Source: a virus
Virus record (IMG/VR): IMGVR_UViG_3300021197_001557
Coordinates: 1 to 54,101 of that record
DNA: 54,101 bases
Strand: one strand, 5' to 3'
The number at the start of each line of letters is the position of its first letter. Position 1 is the first letter of the stretch. A program made the position numbers and the translations under genes. The notes under the pieces were generated by a model that saw only the letters and a list, made by a program, of their open reading frames with translations, did no database searches and had not been told where the DNA came from. Below, in pieces: positions 48,919-54,101 of this stretch.

Positions 48919-50363
48919 ACACATATTCAGATTTACCATTCAGGTCTCTTGCTGAATGCACTAGGCTGATGGGTTCAATGAAACCTGAACGCTTGATAGC
49001 GAGTTGCCTGAATGCAAACAGGTCAAATCAATACGCCATTGTGTATTACTTCTATTCCCCTTCTAGTGATGTCAGGCTGTCAGACGAAGACTTCAGGGAG
49101 ATATTCTTCCACTTAACCGACGCACATGCTGATGAAGTCGATGATGACCCTGACCCTATACACTTGTTATCTCAACTGTCCGAGGCCGAAAGCACCACTA
49201 TGAATGCAGGTCGTGCCATTAGCATTCTAAAAACGGTCCTCACTTCGGATGACAATGAGTTAAGGGCGGAATACATGAGGCCACTGTTTCAACGGATAGA
49301 CGCTAGAGATTTACATTCACTGATCATGAGGATGAGCATAAGAACAGGTGTCGCAAGAAGGAGACACATCATCGCCGCACTTGCTTGGGTCAATGGCGAG
49401 TTGTATTACCAAATCAAAAGAGCATCATACTTAGTGGGTATGGAGAGGACATGTTTTGTTTTATCACAGGGGGACGACCTGTATCCACTGATACAGCCCA
49501 AAACGGGTATTGGCATCATTATACCTTCACCGACCTATGTTGATTCTCCAAATGAAGTCAAGTTTACAGGCTGTTATATGGAGCATCCTGAAGGCGAATG
49601 GATGACACTGCATGTAATGGAGGACTCCATAAAACTGTTTGACTCTTCAGGCTCCGAAGTCGATATGGAGGGTGGTTATGAAATATATCAGACATTCCCT
49701 GAAGGCATATACCTCGTGGAGTATGCATCACATCGAGGTCGCCAACTATTGGTATGCGACATCCTCAATGATGAGAACCTGACATATACAAACAGAAGGA
49801 GAACATTGGAGGAAAAGTTGCCCAAGTGGGCTTTGAAGAAGGTCAAGAAGTTATCAGACCCAACTGATGCAAGCAAGCATATAACAAAGGATAAAGCCGT
49901 TATACTGTGGAATGCGGATGGAGTAAATACATACGAGAATACTCATTACGAGATGGTTGTAATGTCAGCGAAAGTTAAGAAAAAGCCTATTTTCAGGGTT
50001 GTCAGTGGCAAATGGGTCGAGTCCATCCATGCCTCACATTCCCCATTGGTGGGCAAATGGCGAGTAGGTGCTAGAGACGGCAACTCATACTATCCAGTTG
50101 GATTGATCGAAGCGGAACCTGATGTTTCTAAGAAACTGAAACAGATGAACCCCTCCTCGGCAAAATTGTTGAATGATGAGTTTACATTGGACTCACCCAT
50201 ATTTGTTGAAGCCGAAGTCAATGCGGCGGGGTGGGGGGACTATGGTCCATACATACATGGTCGGATAATCTCTATCATTCCTGATGCTGGTATCAAAGAC
50301 TGTGTTGGTATTGAGGAGATAGAAATGCTTTGCGGGATGGATGAAGATGACTCTAAGTTATGA
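48915..50363 (+). CDS. Degenerate ATP-dependent DNA ligase-like protein
   Basis: 482 residues if translation starts at the CTG at 48915, which overlaps the previous stop and has GGAGGGAG 5 bases upstream; this adds the ligase-like N-terminus NTYSDLPFRSLAECTRL. The first ATG is at 48969. The DNA-binding domain pattern (RPLFQRIDARDLHSLIMRMSI, RTGVARRRHIIAALAW) and the adenylation/OB layout (CYMEHPEGEWMTLHV, FPEGIYLVEY, LLVCDILNDENL-x-x-x-NRRR-x-LEEKL) follow archaeal ligase order. The catalytic K-x-D-G appears as H-P-E-G, so the AMP-accepting Lys is missing. It may be an inactive DNA-end-binding protein. Neighbours are recombination proteins. Confidence 0.65.
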   Translation: MNTYSDLPFRSLAECTRLMGSMKPERLIASCLNANRSNQYAIVYYFYSPSSDVRLSDEDFREIFFHLTDAHADEVDDDPDPIHLLSQLSEAESTTMNAGRAISILKTVLTSDDNELRAEYMRPLFQRIDARDLHSLIMRMSIRTGVARRRHIIAALAWVNGELYYQIKRASYLVGMERTCFVLSQGDDLYPLIQPKTGIGIIIPSPTYVDSPNEVKFTGCYMEHPEGEWMTLHVMEDSIKLFDSSGSEVDMEGGYEIYQTFPEGIYLVEYASHRGRQLLVCDILNDENLTYTNRRRTLEEKLPKWALKKVKKLSDPTDASKHITKDKAVILWNADGVNTYENTHYEMVVMSAKVKKKPIFRVVSGKWVESIHASHSPLVGKWRVGARDGNSYYPVGLIEAEPDVSKKLKQMNPSSAKLLNDEFTLDSPIFVEAEVNAAGWGDYGPYIHGRIISIIPDAGIKDCVGIEEIEMLCGMDEDDSKL

Positions 50364-50721
50364 AGAGTTGACTAGAATACTGATGGTTTCGACAATGAGA
50401 CCATCGATTACTTGTCAGAAAACAACTTCAAGAGCATGTGGATATATCATCAGGCCTGAAATCAGGTTCCCTAGATTCACGGGCAGGGTGGCTCAATACT
50501 TGGAGTCGCTAGGCCTAGTCCCTCGTGAGTTATATGCGAAGCCCGAAGAGATAAACCGTATCCTGACGATCACCAAAGGAATGGATGAGTTTGTCCCTGA
50601 CCATGAAGGGCTTATGCTTGTCCGTGCATTGAATGGACGGTTGAAACAACCTAAGAACCACGAGGAGGTTGTGGAGGCTTTACAGATGATTGAGGACGCT
50701 AGATTGAGTGAGCCTTCATAA
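50341..50721 (+). CDS. Small basic protein, unknown function
   Basis: 126 residues from the ATG at 50341 (or 50347), overlapping the ligase-like gene by 23 bases. Core: GRVAQYLESLGLVPRELYAKPEEINRIL, then an acidic C-terminal helix (EEVVEALQMIEDARL). The Arg/Pro-rich first half and the helical second half are suggestive of a nucleic-acid-associated adaptor. Not recognised. Confidence 0.62.
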   Translation: MKMTLSYEELTRILMVSTMRPSITCQKTTSRACGYIIRPEIRFPRFTGRVAQYLESLGLVPRELYAKPEEINRILTITKGMDEFVPDHEGLMLVRALNGRLKQPKNHEEVVEALQMIEDARLSEPS

Positions 50722-50773
50722 GAGAGATGTCGATAGGACATATCCCGCAGAAGCGTAAAATGAGTTGAAGATT

Positions 50774-52096
50774 ATGATGAATGAGACACTAAAGAGAATA
50801 GGCACGAGCAAAGGATGGTCCGACGAAGAAACAATGAGCAAGTTTGCTGTGTTTGTTCAAGAATCGTTCCCCGAAGTATGGACACAGAACGGAAATAAAT
50901 TGGACGGCCTAGATGCCGATGATTTGGACTTCTTTTCAGCATCCTTCGATGTCAGCATGAACCGTCGCAGTGGCGGCGGTGGCGGCAAAGGTGAAGAATG
51001 GGTCGGCATGATTGTAGCATACAATGGCCGACGAGACACTATGGAACGACAGCGAACACTTGCTGTTGACAGTGCTGAAGGAAACCTTGCACAGGCATTG
51101 CGTTACGGAATGCAGTATAATGGCAACCCTGTCGGTATTGGCCGTGCATATCTGAATGATGGCGGAGACTGGGTTCTAGTCGATGCTGATGACAAGCAGG
51201 TCCATTCTGAAAAGGCTTCAGACAAACCTCCTCGCTGGGTCATCCCGATCAATGGCGGTCAAATGCACATTGCTATGATTGGCTCAAAGAACGGTGGCAA
51301 ATATCCAAAGCCTGCATTCATGCCTAAGCGTGAATGGGTGTTCATTGGCAACAAGAAGGACCTATTCCTTTCGGATGGCCCATTGCCTCCTCGCACGCTT
51401 GAATGCTCCTTTGAATCGGCTGATTTGCACTTGCAGATGCATCGCCCAATTCGTTTCAAGGCTGAAGAAGCCGAGGGTTGGCCTGACAAGACCAAGACTA
51501 TCCTCCGCACTGGCAACATGACGGCATCATACGACCTAGAGTGGGTCCCTGATGCTCAACTGGACAAAGCCACTGCGATTTTCAAGCCTGACCAATTCAT
51601 GGCTCAATTCATGGATGTTGTTGATTTGAACGACCTGTGGGAATACCACGATGCAAATGCAACTACTTCACCAAATGGTAAAACATATGGTCCAACCTTC
51701 GCCATTTCAGGCGTTGTTGATTACATTGATTATGACGGTAAAGAAGCACCATCCTTCATTGAAGGCGGCTTCAAGCATTCTCTCACTATCAGTAGTAACA
51801 GTCTCCGCCGAGATAACCCTGATGCCAGCCTTTGGGTCGAATTGACTCGCTACTTGGTTGACAACCATCAGGCATTGAAGGTTCTGAAGCAGGACGGCTG
51901 GAAACCGTATGCTCGTGGTTCAAGAGTTTGGATTGTTGTTCGATCACGAACATGGGATGCAACTGATGGCTCTCGCAACATGTCTCTTGATGGCCTTAGC
52001 ACCTATGCTATGCCAATGCGTTCAATCGTCGCTCAAGAGCCTGACGCTCAATCAAGTGACCTAAGCGGTCTCAACGACTTCAGCGGTGGTGCTTGA
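50774..52096 (+). CDS. Putative ssDNA-binding (OB-fold) protein
   Basis: 440 residues from the ATG at 50774. A helical N-terminal 50 residues is followed by a Gly-rich linker (RRSGGGGGKG) and several beta-rich stretches that could be OB folds (EWVGMIVAYNGRRDTMERQR; FAISGVVDYIDYDGKEAPSF; RVWIVVRSRTWDATDG). The acidic tail ending SSDLSGLNDFSGGA resembles the protein-interaction tails of SSB proteins. It is followed by the Sak4/RadA-like ATPase. Assignment as an RPA/SSB analogue rests on architecture and context, not on a sequence signature. Confidence 0.55.
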   Translation: MMNETLKRIGTSKGWSDEETMSKFAVFVQESFPEVWTQNGNKLDGLDADDLDFFSASFDVSMNRRSGGGGGKGEEWVGMIVAYNGRRDTMERQRTLAVDSAEGNLAQALRYGMQYNGNPVGIGRAYLNDGGDWVLVDADDKQVHSEKASDKPPRWVIPINGGQMHIAMIGSKNGGKYPKPAFMPKREWVFIGNKKDLFLSDGPLPPRTLECSFESADLHLQMHRPIRFKAEEAEGWPDKTKTILRTGNMTASYDLEWVPDAQLDKATAIFKPDQFMAQFMDVVDLNDLWEYHDANATTSPNGKTYGPTFAISGVVDYIDYDGKEAPSFIEGGFKHSLTISSNSLRRDNPDASLWVELTRYLVDNHQALKVLKQDGWKPYARGSRVWIVVRSRTWDATDGSRNMSLDGLSTYAMPMRSIVAQEPDAQSSDLSGLNDFSGGA

Positions 52097-52432
52097 ATGG
52101 GCTGGTGGCCATTGGACCTCACGACAGGAGGTATTGCATTTGGGGCTGAAGGCCTCAAAGAAGGACTCATGTGGGGCGACTCCGTTGCCGACATTGTTGA
52201 TGCGGAGTTGACTACATTCCTAGAGCGTGTTATCAACAAAACTGGTGTAGTGTTCACTGCCGAAGTTGGCAGGGACATGATGCCTATTGAGATTCTATGC
52301 GGTTTGGCATTCAGCCTAAACGCTTGCGAGACTCATGACCCATTGGCTTCATTATTCCCTAAAGGCCTTACTTCGGCACACACATTGAAGGTTGAAGTCG
52401 GAAAGGTTGATCAAGAGGAGGACTTAGAATGA
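52097..52432 (+). CDS. Small protein, unknown function
   Basis: 111 residues starting directly after the SSB-like gene's stop (TGAATG). It begins MGWWPLDLTTGGIAFG; acidic helices such as SVADIVDAELTTFLERVINK and PIEILCGLAFSLNACE follow. It overlaps the ATPase start by 4 bases, so it may be a partner of the SSB-like or ATPase proteins. No motif recognised. Confidence 0.65.
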   Translation: MGWWPLDLTTGGIAFGAEGLKEGLMWGDSVADIVDAELTTFLERVINKTGVVFTAEVGRDMMPIEILCGLAFSLNACETHDPLASLFPKGLTSAHTLKVEVGKVDQEEDLE

Positions 52433-53613
52433 GCGGAACAGGATTTTTTGACAGCGTTGCATTGGTGGATACTACGAAGGACCCATCTGAAATGAAGAAG
52501 ACCCCAGTGCAGGAATTGCCATCGACTTCAACAGTTGCGGCTCCTCCAACGGTTATGAACCCAAACCCCCCAATCGACTCGCTCATTGAAGAGGTCGTGG
52601 CTGATATACCTATACAGGGTCAGATGGACCGATTCGTTAAAGCCGCTACTTTTCCATCAAATTGGACTTCTTCAGGGGCATCTATTGTTCAGGACGCTAG
52701 AGTCTTGGCGCAATATACGCCAACATGCGTTCTAGCCATGATTGCAGGCCCTGCAAAGAGCGGTAAAACAGGAATGGTGCTAGATAGCCTCACAGAAGAA
52801 GAAGTGGCTAATGGTGCTGAAATATGGCATGTTGATTTTGACTTGGGAGGAGATACCACCAAGGCGGCACACCATTCAGACAAGAAGGACAACATTGTTG
52901 TTATCTCGCCTTGGGTGATGGTTGAAAACCAAAGCCGTGTCCCTTATGACTTTCAAGCGACATACCAGCGTGTGTTAGATATTCTAAACCACGCACATGA
53001 AGTAGCCAAAGAACAGGCGAAGTATTTCATGGAACATGGCTCAATGCCAAAACCATACCTGAAGACTCTCGTATTCGACGGTGCTGATCAATGGCTGAAC
53101 ATCTGTGGAACCCTAATGAAGGTGTATGACCTTGAATTGGGTCGTGACGGCATTGCCACCACTGGTCAAAAGACCACCACCAAAATTGGTCGCTTCAACT
53201 GGGAGATTCGTAAGAACAGATACAGGGCGGCTTTGCCTCACGGGATGCAGGAGACCGCTCGTTTGGGTGTCCACTGCTATGTGATTACTCACATGAAGCC
53301 ATCCTATGACAGCAACGGCAATGAGATTCTTGGTTCAGATGTCCCTGACATCCTCCCTCGTAGCGAAGGAGACTTCCAGCAATTGATTCATGTCAAGGTG
53401 TTGCAGGAGCGCAATGAGAAGGGCGAGTTGACAGGCAGTAGCAGGTCACAAGCAACAGTCATTGAGAACCGCACTAGCCTGAAGTGTGGACAGCCAATCG
53501 TGCTGTTCATCCGCAATGCCGAAAACCCACAGTGGTATGGATGGCCGGGACTCCGTGATGGTTCTTTTGATCATGGAACCGACCTGATTGGTTATCCTGA
53601 AGGAGGTGTTTGA
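52429..53613 (+). CDS. RecA-superfamily (Sak4/RadA-like) ATPase
   Basis: 394 residues. After a disordered N-terminal ~65 residues comes a single RecA-type ATPase core: Walker A GPAKSGKTG (107-115), a VDFDLGG strand, Walker B TLVFDGAD (213-220), and a VHCYVITHMKP sensor strand. Phage Sak4 and archaeal RadA paralogues of this type promote single-strand annealing or exchange. It is larger than typical Sak4 (about 220-270 residues) because of the N-terminal region and a C-terminal extension. The neighbouring SSB-like and ligase-like genes support a recombination or recombination-dependent replication role. Confidence 0.8.
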   Translation: MSGTGFFDSVALVDTTKDPSEMKKTPVQELPSTSTVAAPPTVMNPNPPIDSLIEEVVADIPIQGQMDRFVKAATFPSNWTSSGASIVQDARVLAQYTPTCVLAMIAGPAKSGKTGMVLDSLTEEEVANGAEIWHVDFDLGGDTTKAAHHSDKKDNIVVISPWVMVENQSRVPYDFQATYQRVLDILNHAHEVAKEQAKYFMEHGSMPKPYLKTLVFDGADQWLNICGTLMKVYDLELGRDGIATTGQKTTTKIGRFNWEIRKNRYRAALPHGMQETARLGVHCYVITHMKPSYDSNGNEILGSDVPDILPRSEGDFQQLIHVKVLQERNEKGELTGSSRSQATVIENRTSLKCGQPIVLFIRNAENPQWYGWPGLRDGSFDHGTDLIGYPEGGV

Positions 53614-53889
53614 ATGAGCGAAAAACACGAAGACTGGGCAACTGGCAATGGCCGCACATGGTATCTCGATGATGCCTTGAATACGAAGGTTATGCTTAAC
53701 AGCCCTACTGCATTCCTTGCATATCAGGCACAGCAATTCAGAAAGTTGTATCACATGACAAAGCATATTGTCGATTACAGTGGAGCCGTCGAGGAATTAA
53801 GCCTCAATGACATTGAAACTGCAAAGAAGGCAGTGGTCAATCTATTCGTTGACCAAGACATTGATGACGCACCCGATGATGAATCATGA
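53614..53889 (+). CDS. Small acidic protein, unknown function
   Basis: 91 residues; AGGAGG lies shortly before the ATG at 53614. It starts MSEKHEDWATGNGRTWYL, continues with helices FLAYQAQQFRKLYHMTKHI and IETAKKAVVNLFVDQ, and ends in an acidic tail. It is coupled to the ATPase (stop 53613) and to the next gene by an ATGA overlap. Possibly an accessory recombination protein by context. Confidence 0.65.
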   Translation: MSEKHEDWATGNGRTWYLDDALNTKVMLNSPTAFLAYQAQQFRKLYHMTKHIVDYSGAVEELSLNDIETAKKAVVNLFVDQDIDDAPDDES

Positions 53890-54101
53890 AGCAGGAGTGG
53901 CAGTGGATGAAGACTCTAAACATCAAGGATGCAGGCGTTGCTGAAGCCTCTAGGACCGCATGTTGGTTCTGTGGCGGGAAAATGATTTGGCAATGCGATA
54001 ACGACTTGAATGAAGTCTTCATGACTGAAGACGAAGGGATCGTCGCCACACTAACATGCCAATCCTGTAATGCCACAGCGCAATACATACAGAAGGAGGA
54101 G
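53886..54101 (+). CDS. Zinc-ribbon protein, C-terminus cut by window edge
   Basis: The first 72 codons of a gene that runs off the right edge, found by hand. It begins MKQEWQWMKTLNIKDAG and contains CWFCGGKMIW and CQSCNATAQYI, a CxxCG...CxxC ribbon common in phage early proteins. The ATG overlaps the preceding stop by 4 bases. The rest is outside the window. Confidence 0.65.
   Translation, partial: MKQEWQWMKTLNIKDAGVAEASRTACWFCGGKMIWQCDNDLNEVFMTEDEGIVATLTCQSCNATAQYIQKEE

Noticed and set aside
1-54101. CRISPR array, rRNA, tRNA or insertion sequence
   Set aside because: No regularly spaced direct repeats, no cloverleaf with a CCA-adjacent acceptor stem, no rRNA-like blocks, and no transposase motif or terminal inverted repeats were seen.

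Overview
The window looks like part of a large archaeal mobile element or virus, most plausibly marine and of a euryarchaeal (Marine Group II/Poseidoniales-like) host. Reasons: a group II chaperonin (thermosome), a Sak4/RadA-like recombination ATPase, a degenerate archaeal-type DNA ligase, TATA-like promoters, a possible TFB-like cyclin protein, and many families familiar from marine tailed phages (GP88-like proteins, a 'CWDGYKQIGMK' protein, a MNIF/MHCDxHVVK protein, DUF3846- and DUF5763-like proteins). No capsid protein, portal, terminase, DNA polymerase, tRNA, rRNA, CRISPR array or IS element is recognisable, so 'virus' is an inference and a large plasmid is possible. Host assignment is also an inference.

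Layout. Positions 1-26410 are almost entirely minus-strand genes, many coupled by 4-base ATGA overlaps. From 10.3 kb leftward an operon runs from a small ribbon-helix-helix protein through small membrane proteins, an Arf-like membrane-anchored GTPase, zinc-finger proteins and low-complexity (Gln/Gly/Pro/Lys-rich) proteins, and leaves the left edge. From 26.4 kb down to 15.5 kb lies a run of genes in which almost every protein begins with the same short peptide, consensus M-[TS]-A-F-D-x-A-W-x-[LF]-[IV]-K. Behind this tag are very different bodies: three HExxH metalloprotease-like proteins, a GNAT-like acetyltransferase, an ASCH protein, zinc ribbons, ADP-ribosyltransferase-like proteins and basic phage-type proteins. 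An internal copy precedes a Dam-type methyltransferase. A divergent HMG-CoA lyase sits among them without the tag. I read the tag as a shared docking or packaging peptide for a set of cargo proteins.

Positions 26411-27283 form a gene-poor divergent region with perfect inverted repeats and a cluster of TGACATA words. It is the natural candidate for a replication origin and bidirectional control region.

From 27284 rightward almost everything is on the plus strand. The first gene is a single uninterrupted 3528-codon reading frame: a membrane-anchored multi-domain protein in which unrelated modules (unknown ectodomain-like parts, a P-loop, a PAPS-reductase-like PP-loop domain, a complete UvrD-like superfamily 1 helicase, multiple zinc ribbons) are separated by five copies of a DDExGAVDLVS-plus-hydrophobic-helix module. 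It is followed by a topoisomerase-type zinc-finger protein, a phage-type protein, the thermosome, a winged-helix/zinc protein, about fifteen small acidic or zinc-ribbon early-type genes in a coupled string, the ligase-like protein, a putative ssDNA-binding protein and the Sak4/RadA-like ATPase. The right arm therefore looks like replication, recombination and host takeover; the left arm like cargo or structural functions.

Regulatory structure is visible: a pair of 16-bp palindromic operators exactly 21 bp apart before the only minus-strand gene of the right arm, a conserved leader element exactly 37 bases before two start codons, and a shared ACCCTGACSGCCTCG element before the giant gene and the winged-helix gene.
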